The notes under the pieces: generated by a model
The model's input: the letters and a program-made list of their open reading frames with translations, nothing else
The model's database searches: none
Told to the model about the DNA's origin: nothing
Position numbers and translations under genes: made by a program
Assembly: GCF_001280065.1 (NCBI RefSeq)
Contig: NZ_LGEA01000101.1
Span: 1-64,000, forward strand
Source of the DNA: Streptomyces sp. NRRL B-1140
GTDB lineage: Bacteria; Actinomycetota; Actinomycetes; Streptomycetales; Streptomycetaceae
DNA: 64,000 bases
Direction of reading: 5' to 3'
In this document: one piece after another, positions 8,677 to 18,139 of the stretch
Layout of the letters: each line of letters begins with the position of its first letter
Position numbering within the stretch: the stretch's first letter is position 1

Positions 8677-10914
8677 TTACCGGAACGTCCGCAGCCTCAG
8701 GCTGTTCGTGACGACGAAGACCGACGAGAAGGCCATCGCGGCTCCGGCGATCATCGGGTTCAGCAGGCCCGCGGCGGCCAGCGGCAGCGCGGCCACGTTG
8801 TAGCCGAAGGCCCACACCAGGTTGCCCTTGATCGTGGCCAGGGTCCGGCGGGCCAGCCGGATCGCGTCCGCGGCCACCCGCAGATCGCCGCGGACCAGCG
8901 TCAGATCACCGGCCTCGATCGCCGCGTCCGTGCCGGTGCCCAGGGCCAGCCCCAGATCGGCGGCGGCGAGCGCGGCCGCGTCGTTGACGCCGTCGCCGAC
9001 CATGGCGACGACCCGGCCCTCGGCCTGCAGCCGCCGTACCGCGGCGACCTTGTCCTCGGGCAGCACCTCGGCCACCACCTGCTCGATGCCGACGGCCGCG
9101 GCCACCGCCTGGGCCACCGTCCGGTTGTCCCCGGTCAGCAGCACCGGCGTGAGCCCCAGCGCGCGCAGCTCCCGTACGGCTTCGGCGCTGGTCTCCTTCA
9201 CCGCGTCCGCCACGGCCAGCACGGCCCGCGCCGACCCGTCCCAGCCGGCCAGGACGGCCGTACGCCCGGCCCGTTCGGCCTCGTCCCGCGCGCGAGCCAG
9301 CTCCGGCGGCACGTCGTCGAAGAGCCGCCCGACGGCGACGTCACGGCCTTCCACACGCCCGCGTGCGCCCCGCCCCGGCACGTTCTCGAACCCTTCGACG
9401 TCCGGGAGCGGCCCGGTGCTCTCCTCGGCCCCCCGCGCGATCGCCCGGGCGACGGGGTGCTCGGACGCGTGCTCGACGGCGCCCGCGAGCCGCAGCACCT
9501 CCTTCTCGTCGGTGCCCTCGGTGACGTGCACCTCCTGGAGGGCCATCCGGCCGGTGGTGACCGTGCCGGTCTTGTCGAGGACGACGGTGTCCACCCGGCG
9601 CGTGGACTCCAGGACCTCCGGCCCCTTGATGAGGATGCCGAGCTGCGCGCCCCGCCCCGTGCCGACCATCAGCGCGGTCGGCGTGGCCAGGCCCAGCGCG
9701 CACGGGCAGGCGATGATCAGGACCGCCACGGCCGCGGTGAACGCGGCGACACCGTCCCCGGTCACCCCGAGCCAGGCCCCGGCCGTCGCGACGGCGATCA
9801 GCAGGACCGCCGGCACGAAGACCCCGGAGACCCGGTCGGCGAGCCGCTGCACCTCGGCCTTGCCGCTTTGCGCGTCCTCCACCAGCTTCGCCATCCGCGC
9901 GAGCCGGGTGTCGGCGCCTACCCGGGTGGCCTCCACGACCAGCCGCCCGCCCGCGTTGACCGTCGCGCCGGTGACCGCGTCCCCGGCCGTCACGTCCACC
10001 GGCACGGACTCGCCGGTCAGCATCGAGGCGTCGACCGCGGAGGCGCCCTCGACGACCGTGCCGTCGGTGGCGATCTTCTCCCCGTGCCGTACGACGAACC
10101 GGTCGCCGACGGCCAGCCGCTGGGCCGGGATCCGCACCTCGCGCCCGTCCCGCAGAACGGCCACGTCCTTGGCGCCCAGTTCCATCAGCGCCCTGAGCGC
10201 GGCTCCGGCGCGGCGCTTGGAGCGGGCCTCCAGGTAGCGGCCCAGCAGGATGAAGGCGGTGACCCCGGAGGCCACCTCCAGGTAGATCGAGGAGGCGCCG
10301 TCGCCGCGCGAGACGGTGAACTCGAACGGGTGCCGCATGCCCGGCATGCCCGCGTCACCGAGGAACAGCGCCCACAGGGACCAGGCGAAGGCGGCAAGCG
10401 TGCCCAGCGAGACCAGTGTGTCCATGGTCGCGTTGCCGTGCCGGGCGTTCGTCCAGGCGGCCCGGTGGAAGGGGAGTCCGCCCCAGACCACGACCGGTGC
10501 GGCGAGCGTGAGCGAGAGCCACTGCCAGTTGTCGAACTGCAGGGCCGGGACCATGGCCGCCAGGATGACGGGCAGGGCGAGGACGGCGGAGACGGTCAGG
10601 CGTCGCCGGAGGGCCGACAGCTCGGGGTCCTCCCCGGCGTCGGTGGTCTCCTCCCGCGGCGGCGCGGGCTCCTCGGCGGTGTAGCCGGTCTTCACCACGG
10701 TGGCGATCAGATCGGCGACCTCGGTGCCCTCCGGACAGGCGATCCGTGCCTTCTCCGTCGCGTAGTTGACCGAGGCCGTGACACCGTCCATGCGGTTGAG
10801 CTTCTTCTCGACGCGGGCCGCACAGGAGGCGCAGGTCATCCCGCCGATGAGCAGCTCGACCTCGGTGAGCGCGGGCTCCCGGCCGGTCGGCGCCGTGGCG
10901 GTGGTGCTGGTCAT
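8677..10914 (-). CDS. copA: Copper-translocating P1B-type ATPase
   Basis: A 745-aa inner-membrane Cu(I) exporter. One N-terminal metal-binding domain has GMTCASC (Cys28, Cys31). Transmembrane helices follow, then the actuator TGES loop, the ion-binding CPC in [13 protein letters not shown], the phosphorylation motif DKTGTVTTG, the P1B HP dipeptide in [12 protein letters not shown], and the hinge [10 protein letters not shown]. All catalytic residues are present. The gene is downstream of copZ on the same strand with a strong hairpin between them. ATG 10914 is taken. A CsoR-type operator lies upstream of copZ, so copper-dependent derepression is likely. Confidence 0.93.
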   Translation of the reverse strand: MTSTTATAPTGREPALTEVELLIGGMTCASCAARVEKKLNRMDGVTASVNYATEKARIACPEGTEVADLIATVVKTGYTAEEPAPPREETTDAGEDPELSALRRRLTVSAVLALPVILAAMVPALQFDNWQWLSLTLAAPVVVWGGLPFHRAAWTNARHGNATMDTLVSLGTLAAFAWSLWALFLGDAGMPGMRHPFEFTVSRGDGASSIYLEVASGVTAFILLGRYLEARSKRRAGAALRALMELGAKDVAVLRDGREVRIPAQRLAVGDRFVVRHGEKIATDGTVVEGASAVDASMLTGESVPVDVTAGDAVTGATVNAGGRLVVEATRVGADTRLARMAKLVEDAQSGKAEVQRLADRVSGVFVPAVLLIAVATAGAWLGVTGDGVAAFTAAVAVLIIACPCALGLATPTALMVGTGRGAQLGILIKGPEVLESTRRVDTVVLDKTGTVTTGRMALQEVHVTEGTDEKEVLRLAGAVEHASEHPVARAIARGAEESTGPLPDVEGFENVPGRGARGRVEGRDVAVGRLFDDVPPELARARDEAERAGRTAVLAGWDGSARAVLAVADAVKETSAEAVRELRALGLTPVLLTGDNRTVAQAVAAAVGIEQVVAEVLPEDKVAAVRRLQAEGRVVAMVGDGVNDAAALAAADLGLALGTGTDAAIEAGDLTLVRGDLRVAADAIRLARRTLATIKGNLVWAFGYNVAALPLAAAGLLNPMIAGAAMAFSSVFVVTNSLRLRTFR

Positions 10915-10951
10915 GTCCTCACTCCTGGAGACGGGGCGCCCGGAAAGCGGA

Positions 10952-10989
10952 ACGGGCCGTACGGACCGGGGCGGCGCCGTACGGCCCGT
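10952..10989. terminator. Intercistronic hairpin between copZ and copA
   Basis: A perfect 13-bp stem (10952-10964 with 10977-10989) lies between the copZ stop and the copA start. It lacks a clear T-run on the coding strand. It may be a partial terminator or an mRNA-processing hairpin that makes copZ more abundant than copA. Confidence 0.55.
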
Positions 10990-11050
10990 ACACGAGTACG
11001 AGTGCCAGGGCCGACGGGTCTCAGACCTGCCGGCCGCCGGCCGGGGTGGC

Positions 11051-11290
11051 TCAGGCGCGGCCGGCCAGTTCGAAGCCGGCCTCGTCGACGGCGGCGCGCA
11101 CGGCCTCGTCGTCGATCGGGGCCGCGGAGACGACGGTGACCTCGCCGGTCTTGGCGACGGCCGTCACCGAGCTCACGCCGGAGATCTGGGAGATCTCGCC
11201 GGAGACCGCGCCCTCGCAGTGTCCGCAGCTCATGCCGCTCACCTTGAAGACGGTGGTGACGGGGCCCGTGGTGTCGGTCTGGGCGGTCAT
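11051..11290 (-). CDS. copZ: Copper chaperone, CopZ-type HMA domain
   Basis: A 79-aa soluble single-domain heavy-metal-associated protein. The Cu(I)-binding motif is MSCGHC, followed by [14 protein letters not shown] and a beta-alpha-beta pattern ([28 protein letters not shown]). It hands Cu(I) to the downstream CopA. The ATG at 11290 has an AGGAGT ribosome-binding site. It is the first gene of the copper pair, reading from the palindromic operator at 11355-11369. Confidence 0.93.
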   Translation of the reverse strand: MTAQTDTTGPVTTVFKVSGMSCGHCEGAVSGEISQISGVSSVTAVAKTGEVTVVSAAPIDDEAVRAAVDEAGFELAGRA

Positions 11291-11354
11291 GTCGTTACTC
11301 CTCGCAGAGGCATGTGGGGCTGTGGGGTCCGCTGGGGATCCGCACCACCAACTG

Positions 11355-11369
11355 TACCCCTAGGGGGTA
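11355..11369. promoter_or_regulatory. CsoR-type copper operator upstream of copZ
   Basis: The sequence TACCCCTAGGGGGTA is a near-perfect palindrome with the C-tract/TA/G-tract layout known for actinobacterial CsoR operators. It sits about 65 bases before copZ and overlaps the stop codon of the upstream tetR gene (11360-11362). No csoR gene is in the window, so the repressor would act in trans. Confidence 0.75.
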
Positions 11370-12037
11370 TCAACGCACGACGCCCCCGCCAGTGGTCGCA
11401 GGTACCGCAGAAGGGCGTCCTTCAACTCCTGGATGTACGCGTCCCGCTCCGCGCCCTCGTGGGCCAGGACCAGCTCCAGGCCGGCCTTGTAGATGCCGAC
11501 GCACATCCGGGCGGTGCGGGTGACGGCCGGGGCGGACGCGTCGGGCACGAACGGGACGAGGAGCGCCTCGACCCGGGCCACCAGTGTGGTGTGCAGTGCG
11601 TCGTGCTCCTCGGCGATGCGCCCCGGAATGTCGGGGCCGTGCATCAGCGCGAAGAAGGCCGGGTGGCGGCCGTTGAACTCGATGAAGCGGTCGACCGCCC
11701 CGGTGATCACCTCCTCCAGCGGGGTCGCCGCCGGGTCGATCGGGGTCAGGATCTCGTCGTACGACTGCCGCATCTCGTGCATGAGCCGGCTGCCCAGCTC
11801 GATCGCGATCGCTTCCTTGTTCGGGAAGAACTGGTACAGCGTGCCCGGCGAGACGCCCGCCTCGCGGGCGATGGCGTTGGTGCTGGCGGCCGTGTAACCC
11901 GTCGTGGAGAAAACCGCCGCGGCGGCCTCGAGCAGCTGGGTGATGCGGCGCTCGCCGCGGGCCTGGCGGCGGCGCGGCCGGTCTTCGGTGGTCGCCGCCG
12001 TCGTCTCGGTTCCGGCTTTCTCGGGCTTTTCGGGCAC
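11360..12037 (-). CDS. TetR-family transcriptional regulator
   Basis: A 225-aa one-component regulator. After a disordered charged N-terminus comes the TetR DNA-binding domain: ITQLLEAAAAVFSTTGYTAAS, the helix-turn-helix TNAIAREAGVSPGTLYQFFPNKE, then a divergent ligand-binding domain. It is divergent from an MMPL exporter, with two symmetric palindromes between them, so it most likely represses that exporter and itself. The 3' end overlaps the copper operator of copZ. A second long frame on this strand (to 12044) is an offset shadow without the HTH. Confidence 0.9.
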   Translation of the reverse strand: MPEKPEKAGTETTAATTEDRPRRRQARGERRITQLLEAAAAVFSTTGYTAASTNAIAREAGVSPGTLYQFFPNKEAIAIELGSRLMHEMRQSYDEILTPIDPAATPLEEVITGAVDRFIEFNGRHPAFFALMHGPDIPGRIAEEHDALHTTLVARVEALLVPFVPDASAPAVTRTARMCVGIYKAGLELVLAHEGAERDAYIQELKDALLRYLRPLAGASCVDTP

Positions 12038-12069
12038 GCGTCATCCCCAGGTCTCATCGCGCGATTGAC

Positions 12070-12126
12070 AAACACGAGCGGTCACTCGCATTCTGGATCC
12101 GGAAATGCGAGCGATCTCTCGTGTTT
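12070..12126. promoter_or_regulatory. Large inverted-repeat operator between tetR and mmpL
   Basis: Two 23-base arms (12070-12092 and 12104-12126) are complementary at 20 positions around an 11-base centre. Each arm contains its own smaller palindrome, CGAGCGGTCACTCG and CGAGCGATCTCTCG. This looks like two TetR-dimer sites. They are 33 and 72 bases from the divergent starts, so one bound repressor pair would cover both promoters. Confidence 0.75.
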
Positions 12127-12197
12127 GCCAGTCTATGGCAGCTCCGTGCTGTCAGGCTGCGCCTGGGCACGGGTCACGGTGAAGGGGACACCGCACG

Positions 12198-14408
12198 ATG
12201 ACCGAAGTCAACGCATCACCGCGCGTCGGGGGCTGGACCCGTCTCGTCACCGCCCGGCCCAGACTGTCGCTGCTGGTGGCGCTGGTGGTCACCGCGCTCG
12301 CGGTCCTGGCCGGCAGCGGCGTCGCCGACCGGCTCGGCGCCGGAGGCTGGGAGGACCCGGCCGCCGAGTCCACACGCGCGACCAAGACCCTGGAACGCGA
12401 GTTCCCCGGCTCCCAGCCCAACTTCCTGCTCCTGCTCGACGCGGGCGGCGCCTCGGTCGACGACCCGGCCGTCGCCGCAGAGGCCGAGCGGCTCACCGAG
12501 CGGCTGGCGGGCGAGCGGGGCGTCACCGGCATCGGCTCCTACTGGCGGTCCGGCGCCCCGGCCCTGCGCTCGGAGGACGGCCACGAGGCACTGATCGCCG
12601 CCCGCATCACCGGCGACGAGAAGACCGCCGGCGAGACCCTGGAGCGCATCGCGCACCACTACCGCGGCGTGCACGGCCCGGCGGAGGTCACGGTCGGCGG
12701 CCCGGTCGCCGTGCGGCACGAGATGCAGGCGATCATCCAGGAGGATCTGACCCGGGCCGAGCTCATCGCCCTGCCGGTGACGCTCGTCCTGCTGGTGATG
12801 GTCTTCGGCAGCGCCGTCGCGGCCCTGCTGCCGCTCGGCATCGGCATCGTCGCCATCCTCGGGACCAACGCCATCCTGCGCGGCCTCACCGAACTCACCG
12901 ACGTGTCCGTGTTCGCGATCAACCTCACCACGGCGCTCGGACTCGGCCTCGCCATCGACTACGCCCTGTTCATCGTCCGCCGCTTCCGCGAGGAACTGTC
13001 GACGGGCGCCGACCCCGTGACAGCGATCGGCACCACCCTGCGCACGGCGGGCCGCACCGTGCTCTTCTCCGCCCTCACGGTCGCGGTGTCCCTGGCCGCG
13101 ATGCTGGTCTTCCCGCAGTACTTCCTGCGGTCGTTCGCCTACGCCGGGATCGCCGTCGTCCTGCTGGCCGCGGCGGCCGCGCTGATCCTGCTCCCGGCCG
13201 CGCTGGTGCTGCTCGGGCACCGGGTCGACTCCTGGGATCTGCGACGCGCGTTCCGGCGGGGACGGCGGCCGAAGCCGGCCGGGGAGGAAGGCAGGGCCTG
13301 GGCGCGCACGGCGACCCTCGTCATGCGCCGCGCCCCGTTCTTCGCGCTGGGCACCACGGCCGTCCTCGTCCTGCTCGGACTGCCCTTCCTGGGCGTGAAG
13401 TTCGGCACCGCGGACGACCGCCAGTTGCCCTCGTCCTCCGAGTCCCATGCCGTGCAGCAGCACATCCGGGAGGGCTTCCCGGGCAGCCCCGGCGGCGGCC
13501 TCGAAGTGCTGGCCGAGGGCCGTGCCACCAAGGCGCAGTACGGCGCCTACAAGGAGCGGATCGCCCGGCTCCCCGATGCCGCGCGGGTGGACGGGCCGCT
13601 GGTGAAGGGCGACTCCGCGTACTTCACGGTCCTGCCGAAGGGTGAGGCGGTCGGCGAGCCGGCGCAGCGTCTCGTCGGCGAACTGCGCGAGCTCCGGGCC
13701 CCCTTCGGCACCCAGGTGACCGGCACGGCCGCCGTCCTGGTCGACTCCAAGGACGCCATAGGGAAGCGCCTGCCCCTCGCCGCCGTCTTCATCACGATCG
13801 TCACCCTGCTCCTGGTCTTCCTCCTCACGGGCAGCGTGCTGATTCCGGTCCAGGCGGTCGTGCTGAACGCGCTCAGCCTGACGGCCATGTTCGGCGCGGT
13901 CGTCTGGGTCTTCCAGGACGGCCACCTGTCCGGCCTGCTCGGCTTCACCAGCCCCGGATCCATCGAGACGACCCTGCCGGTCCTGATGTTCTGCGTGGCC
14001 TTCGGCCTGTCCATGGACTACGGCGTGTTCCTGCTCTCCCGCATCAAGGAGGAGTACGACCACACCGGCGACCACGACCGGGCCGTCCGCCACGGCCTCC
14101 AGCGCACCGGTGGGCTGATCTCGGCGGCGGCGGTCATCCTGGCGGTGGTGATGGTCGCGATAGGCACCTCCCGGGTGACCAACACCAAGATGCTCGGCCT
14201 GGGCATCGCCCTGGCGGTCCTGATGGACGCCATGATCGTCCGCAGCCTCCTGGTCCCCGCGGTCATGCGCCTCACGGGGGGCGCCACCTGGTGGGCCCCG
14301 GGCCCCCTGCGCCGCTTCCACGCACGCTTCGGCCTGACCGAGGGGGAGGAGCCGGCACCGGCGCGAGAGGCGGAACCGGCCCGGGACAAGGTCGGGGCCC
14401 GGGGCTAG
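12198..14408 (+). CDS. MMPL-family RND exporter
   Basis: A 736-aa membrane transporter of the MMPL/RND type, driven by proton motive force and usually exporting lipids or hydrophobic compounds. An N-terminal helix (LSLLVALVVTALAVLAG) is followed by an extracellular domain (GGWEDPAAES...FLLLLDAGG). A first membrane block contains the GLGLAIDYALFIVRRFREE motif. A second extracellular domain follows, then a second block with VAFGLSMDYGVFLLSRIKEE, the paired proton-relay motif. The tail is charged and cytoplasmic. ATG 12198 has GAAGGGGA upstream. It is controlled, by inference, by the divergent TetR protein. Confidence 0.9.
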   Translation: MTEVNASPRVGGWTRLVTARPRLSLLVALVVTALAVLAGSGVADRLGAGGWEDPAAESTRATKTLEREFPGSQPNFLLLLDAGGASVDDPAVAAEAERLTERLAGERGVTGIGSYWRSGAPALRSEDGHEALIAARITGDEKTAGETLERIAHHYRGVHGPAEVTVGGPVAVRHEMQAIIQEDLTRAELIALPVTLVLLVMVFGSAVAALLPLGIGIVAILGTNAILRGLTELTDVSVFAINLTTALGLGLAIDYALFIVRRFREELSTGADPVTAIGTTLRTAGRTVLFSALTVAVSLAAMLVFPQYFLRSFAYAGIAVVLLAAAAALILLPAALVLLGHRVDSWDLRRAFRRGRRPKPAGEEGRAWARTATLVMRRAPFFALGTTAVLVLLGLPFLGVKFGTADDRQLPSSSESHAVQQHIREGFPGSPGGGLEVLAEGRATKAQYGAYKERIARLPDAARVDGPLVKGDSAYFTVLPKGEAVGEPAQRLVGELRELRAPFGTQVTGTAAVLVDSKDAIGKRLPLAAVFITIVTLLLVFLLTGSVLIPVQAVVLNALSLTAMFGAVVWVFQDGHLSGLLGFTSPGSIETTLPVLMFCVAFGLSMDYGVFLLSRIKEEYDHTGDHDRAVRHGLQRTGGLISAAAVILAVVMVAIGTSRVTNTKMLGLGIALAVLMDAMIVRSLLVPAVMRLTGGATWWAPGPLRRFHARFGLTEGEEPAPAREAEPARDKVGARG

Positions 14409-14508
14409 CGTTCGGCCCCCGGGGCGCGACCGACCGGTCCGGGCGCGTGACCGGCCGGCGGGCGAGGATGGTCGGCGTCCCGAACACGAACGGAAGGCGG
14501 GTGGGTCC

Positions 14509-15552
14509 ATGCGGGCCGTGGTGTTCGAGCGGTACGGGGAGACGGCCGAAGTGCGGGAGGTCGCGGACCCGGAGCCCGCGGAGCACGGGGTCGTCGTACG
14601 CGTCGAGGCCACCGGGCTGTGCCGCAGCGACTGGCACGGCTGGCAGGGCCACGACCCGGACATCGCCCTGCCGCACGTGCCCGGGCACGAACTGGCCGGA
14701 GTCGTCGAGGCCGTGGGCGACCGGGTGACCGGATGGCGGCCCGGCGACCGGGTCACCGTGCCGTTCATCTGCGCCTGCGGCACCTGCCCGTCCTGCGCGG
14801 CGGGCGACCACCAGGTGTGCGAGCGCCAGACCCAGCCCGGCTTCACCCACTGGGGATCCTTCGCCCAGTACGTGGCCCTGGACCACGCCGACGTGAACCT
14901 CGTGGCGCTGCCCGGGGAGCTGTCCTTCGCGACCGCGGCCTCGCTCGGCTGCCGGTTCGCCACGGCATACCGGGCGGTGGTGCAGCAGGGCCGGGTCGCG
15001 GCCGGGGAGTCGGTGGCGGTGCACGGATGCGGCGGGGTCGGGCTCTCGGCGGTGATGATCGCGGCGGCGTCGGGCGCGCGGGTGGTCGCCGTCGACGTGT
15101 CGGCCCGGGCCCTGGAGCTGGCACGGACGTTCGGGGCCGCCCAGTGCCTGGACGCCACGTCCGTGCCGGACACCGCGGCGGCCGTCCGGGACCTCACCGG
15201 AGGCGGTGCCCACCTCTCCCTCGACGCCCTCGGCTCACCCGGCACCTGCGCCGCCTCCGTGAACGGCCTGCGCCGCCGCGGCCGGCATGTCCAGGTCGGC
15301 CTGCTGGCCTCGCCGGACGGCACGACACCCGTGCCGATGGCCCGCGCGATCGCCCTGGAGCTCGAACTCCTCGGCAGCCACGGCATGGCGGCGCACCGTT
15401 ACCCGCCGATGCTGGAGCTGGTCCGCAGCGGCGTGCTGCGCCCCGACCTGCTGGTGACGTCGACGATCGGGCTGCAGGAGGTTCCGTCCGCTCTGGCGGC
15501 GATGGGGACCGCGCCGGGAGCGGGGGCGACGGTCATCGAGCCGTGGAGTTGA
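14509..15552 (+). CDS. Zinc-dependent alcohol dehydrogenase (MDR superfamily)
   Basis: A 347-aa soluble NAD(P)-dependent oxidoreductase. The catalytic-zinc region includes GLCRSDWHGW and HVPGHELAG; the structural-zinc lobe has CACGTCPSCAAGDHQVC with all four cysteines. The Rossmann fold follows with VAVHGCGGVGLSAVMIA and an acidic VVAVDVSARAL, which suggests NAD preference. The substrate cannot be named. The gene is monocistronic and ends at a bidirectional hairpin shared with the convergent small HTH gene. Confidence 0.87.
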   Translation: MRAVVFERYGETAEVREVADPEPAEHGVVVRVEATGLCRSDWHGWQGHDPDIALPHVPGHELAGVVEAVGDRVTGWRPGDRVTVPFICACGTCPSCAAGDHQVCERQTQPGFTHWGSFAQYVALDHADVNLVALPGELSFATAASLGCRFATAYRAVVQQGRVAAGESVAVHGCGGVGLSAVMIAAASGARVVAVDVSARALELARTFGAAQCLDATSVPDTAAAVRDLTGGGAHLSLDALGSPGTCAASVNGLRRRGRHVQVGLLASPDGTTPVPMARAIALELELLGSHGMAAHRYPPMLELVRSGVLRPDLLVTSTIGLQEVPSALAAMGTAPGAGATVIEPWS

Positions 15553-15567
15553 CGCGTCGGCGGACGG

Positions 15568-15595
15568 CCGTGCCCCACCCGGAGGCGGGGCACGG
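15568..15595. terminator. Bidirectional hairpin between convergent genes
   Basis: Arms CCGTGCCCC (15568-15576) and GGGGCACGG (15587-15595) are exact complements around a 10-base loop. It lies between the dehydrogenase stop and the stop of the opposite-strand HTH gene. Confidence 0.7.
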
Positions 15596-15611
15596 GCAGG
15601 GCGGGGCCGGG

Positions 15612-15812
15612 TCAGTCGGTTCTTCGGCCGCGGTTGCCGGGCCTGGAGGCGACCCAGGCCCGGACGGTGTCGGCGTACCAGTACGGCTTGCCGCCCTCGA
15701 CATGGTCCGGCGGGGGCAGCAGCCCGTGTTTTCGATAGGACCGCACGGTGTCCGGCTGCACCCGGATGTGCGCCGCGATGTCCTTGTAGGACCACAGTCT
15801 CCGGTCGGTCAT
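15612..15812 (-). CDS. 66-aa MerR/excisionase-like helix-turn-helix protein
   Basis: Start at ATG 15812 with GGAGG 10 bases upstream. The sequence WSYKDIAAHIRVQPDTVRSYRKHGLLPPPD is a winged-helix HTH of the MerR/AlpA type: a DIAxH recognition helix, a VRSYRKHG turn and a proline wing. A YWYADTVRAWVASRPG end follows. Length fits AlpA-like proteins that regulate prophage or developmental genes, but there is no integrase nearby, so a host regulator is more likely. The target is unknown. Confidence 0.75.
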   Translation of the reverse strand: MTDRRLWSYKDIAAHIRVQPDTVRSYRKHGLLPPPDHVEGGKPYWYADTVRAWVASRPGNRGRRTD

Positions 15813-16073
15813 GAGGTGCACCTCCCCGCGCGCACCACGGCGGCGGCCGTGGACGGCCGTCCGGGGGAGCCGGGCGCTGCGCTGGCGATCAACAAGCCTG
15901 TGTCCGGTCAACGACGCCCGGCGGGACCGGGCAGGGCCTGTGCGCCGGGTGTGACGGAAGACCCGCGTACACGCGACATGTGTGACGGGGGAGGGGCGTT
16001 TGTGACACAGCCGGGGCAAAGACGCGGGCCCGTGCGGCGGCGGGGCGCCTTGACGCGGCGCCCTGGCAGGGTC

Positions 16074-17111
16074 TCAGTCGTCCAGCAGCCGCCAGGCCAT
16101 GAGGGCGAGACCGGCCCGCATCAGGCCGTGGGGCTCGGTGAGCTCGAACCCAAGGGCCTTGCCGATCTGTACGAGGCGCCGGGCGACGCTGCTGTGGTGC
16201 AGGTGCAGCAGGTCGGCGGCCCGGCGCAGGGAGCCGGTCGCACAGTAGGCGTCCAGAGTCTCCACGTCATCCGGGCAAGCGGCCAGTCGGGCGATCGCGG
16301 CCACGTCGGCGTTGTCCCGCATGACGTCCGGCGGAACCTGCGCGAGCAGGGCCGGCGCCCCGAGGCTGCCGTGATCGACGACCGGCCGGCGGGGCGCGGT
16401 GAAGCGTAGAGCGATGCGGGCCTGCTGCCAGGACCGGTCGGGGCGCTCGGCGGCGCCTATGCCCGCGCGCACCCCGTCCGGAAACCGGCTCGGGTCCACG
16501 GTCGTGGCCAGGATGACACCCACGTCGCCGACCGGCGCGGCCTTGACCGGGCGGGCCGGGCAGAGCAGGACGCCGAGCCGGTCGAGCGGGAGTTGCGACC
16601 GTACGGCGACCACGCGGACGGGCAGTCCGGCCGCGAAGCCCAGCAGTCGCAGCGCCCGGGCCCGGGCCGCCTCGTCGGTCTCGGAGCTGACGGCCAGCTC
16701 GACGAGGGCGGGATCGGCCATGGTGGTCCGGGCGGGACCGTACCGCTCGACGACCGCGGCGGTGGCGAGGGCGAGCCGGTCCAGCAGGACCTCGTCCAGC
16801 GGCAGGGGCGTCCCGGGCCGTTCCAGCCACACCTCACCGATCTCCTCGTCATCGAGGGTGACAGGCGTCGTGCCCGGCGAGGGTATGGGGCCCGGCGCGG
16901 GCGCCTCCCTGCCGTCGGGCGCCATGCGGATCGCCCGCCCGGTGCCGTGCAGCCGGATGCCTGCCGCGCACTGGGCCAGTCCCGCCGAGGCCCGGGCGAG
17001 TGCCGGGAGGTCCACTCGCCGGCGCATCAGGGTGTCGTAGAACATGACGACGCGAATGGCGCCCTCGACCTGCGCGTCCAACTGCGACAGCCGTACGGCC
17101 AGTGCCTCCAT
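16074..17111 (-). CDS. PucR/CdaR-type transcriptional regulator
   Basis: A 345-aa regulator with the PucR C-terminal HTH: DDVETLDAYCATGSLRRAADLLHLHHSSVARRLVQIGKALGFEL is the diagnostic region (about 285-325). The N-terminal two-thirds (a sensor region and a GGDEF-like degenerate domain ending AERPDRSWQQARIALRF) is typical for the family. ATG 17111 leaves 95 bases to the divergent esterase gene, so autoregulation and control of the esterase/cupin pair is a reasonable guess. The effector is unknown. Confidence 0.82.
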   Translation of the reverse strand: MEALAVRLSQLDAQVEGAIRVVMFYDTLMRRRVDLPALARASAGLAQCAAGIRLHGTGRAIRMAPDGREAPAPGPIPSPGTTPVTLDDEEIGEVWLERPGTPLPLDEVLLDRLALATAAVVERYGPARTTMADPALVELAVSSETDEAARARALRLLGFAAGLPVRVVAVRSQLPLDRLGVLLCPARPVKAAPVGDVGVILATTVDPSRFPDGVRAGIGAAERPDRSWQQARIALRFTAPRRPVVDHGSLGAPALLAQVPPDVMRDNADVAAIARLAACPDDVETLDAYCATGSLRRAADLLHLHHSSVARRLVQIGKALGFELTEPHGLMRAGLALMAWRLLDD

Positions 17112-17206
17112 GGCATGAGGATAGGCGCCGATCGGTGCACAACGGGAGCCGAACGAGCGACAGTTGGCGGATGCCCGGGGCGGGGGCCGCCGTGAAGATG
17201 AGCGGC

Positions 17207-18103
17207 ATGGACCCTGAACTCGAGGCATTCATCCCGTTGTTCCCCCGCGCCGACCTCACCGACCCGGTCGTCGAGCGCAAGAGCTTCGCCGAACTGGCCA
17301 CCGCCGTACCGGCACCGGACACGTCCGGCATGGAGGTCGAAGACCACCAGGTGCCCGGCGATCCGGCGGTGCCGGTGCGTGTCTACCGCCCGCACCAGGC
17401 GCACGGCGCCGTCATCTGGCTGCACGGTGGCGGATTCGTGATGGGAGACGTGGACACCGAGCACCCCTGGGCCGCGCGGCTGGCCGACAGTTCCGGTGTG
17501 GTGGTGATCTCGGTCGGCTACCGCCTGGCGCCCGAGCACCGCTTTCCGGCTGCCCTGGACGACGCGTACGCCGTGCTGACCTGGGCCGCCGGGCGGGCGG
17601 CCGAACTCGGCTTCGATCCGGAACGGATCGCGGTCGGTGGGCACAGCGCCGGGGGCGGCCTCGCGGCCGGGCTGGCGCTGCGGGCTCGTGACGAGCGAGG
17701 TCCACGGATCCGTTTCCAATTGCTCAACCAGCCCGGGCTCGACGACCGGCCGGAAACGTGGTCGCGGCGCAACTTCACCGACACACCCTGGATGAACAGC
17801 GACAAGGTCGCCGCGTCCTGGCGGCACTACCTGGGCTCGACGCCCGCCACGCCGTACGCCGCCCCGGCCCGCGCCACCGATCTGACCGGCCTGCCGCCCG
17901 CCTATGTGGCCACCGCTGAGCTCTGCCCGAACCGCGACGAGGACATCGCGTACGCGCTGCGCCTGCTCCAGGCCGGCGTGTCGGTGGAACTGCACCAGTG
18001 GCCGGGTACCTTCCACGGCTCGCAGGCGATCCTCTCGGCCGACGTCTCGCAGCGGCAGATCACCGAACTCGGTGTCGCCCTGCGCCGCGCACTCACCGAC
18101 TGA
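17207..18103 (+). CDS. Alpha/beta hydrolase of the hormone-sensitive-lipase family
   Basis: About 298 aa, a soluble carboxylesterase. The HSL oxyanion-hole motif HGGGF is present (WLHGGGFVMGD), the nucleophile elbow is GGHSAGGGLA, the acid lies in the NRDEDIAYALRLL region and the histidine in WPGTFHGSQA. YRLAPEHRFPAALDD is the family's conserved block. In-frame ATG 17198 and GTG 17192 are alternative starts. It is followed 37 bases later by a cupin, probably one operon, and is divergent from a PucR-type regulator. Confidence 0.88.
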   Translation: MDPELEAFIPLFPRADLTDPVVERKSFAELATAVPAPDTSGMEVEDHQVPGDPAVPVRVYRPHQAHGAVIWLHGGGFVMGDVDTEHPWAARLADSSGVVVISVGYRLAPEHRFPAALDDAYAVLTWAAGRAAELGFDPERIAVGGHSAGGGLAAGLALRARDERGPRIRFQLLNQPGLDDRPETWSRRNFTDTPWMNSDKVAASWRHYLGSTPATPYAAPARATDLTGLPPAYVATAELCPNRDEDIAYALRLLQAGVSVELHQWPGTFHGSQAILSADVSQRQITELGVALRRALTD

Positions 18104-18139
18104 CCCCCCGACCTCTCGGCAACGGAAAGGGCACCCGCC

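Noticed and set aside
8593..11139. A long rightward frame antisense to copA
   Set aside because: No motif and no ribosome-binding site; copA on the opposite strand has complete P-type ATPase motifs.
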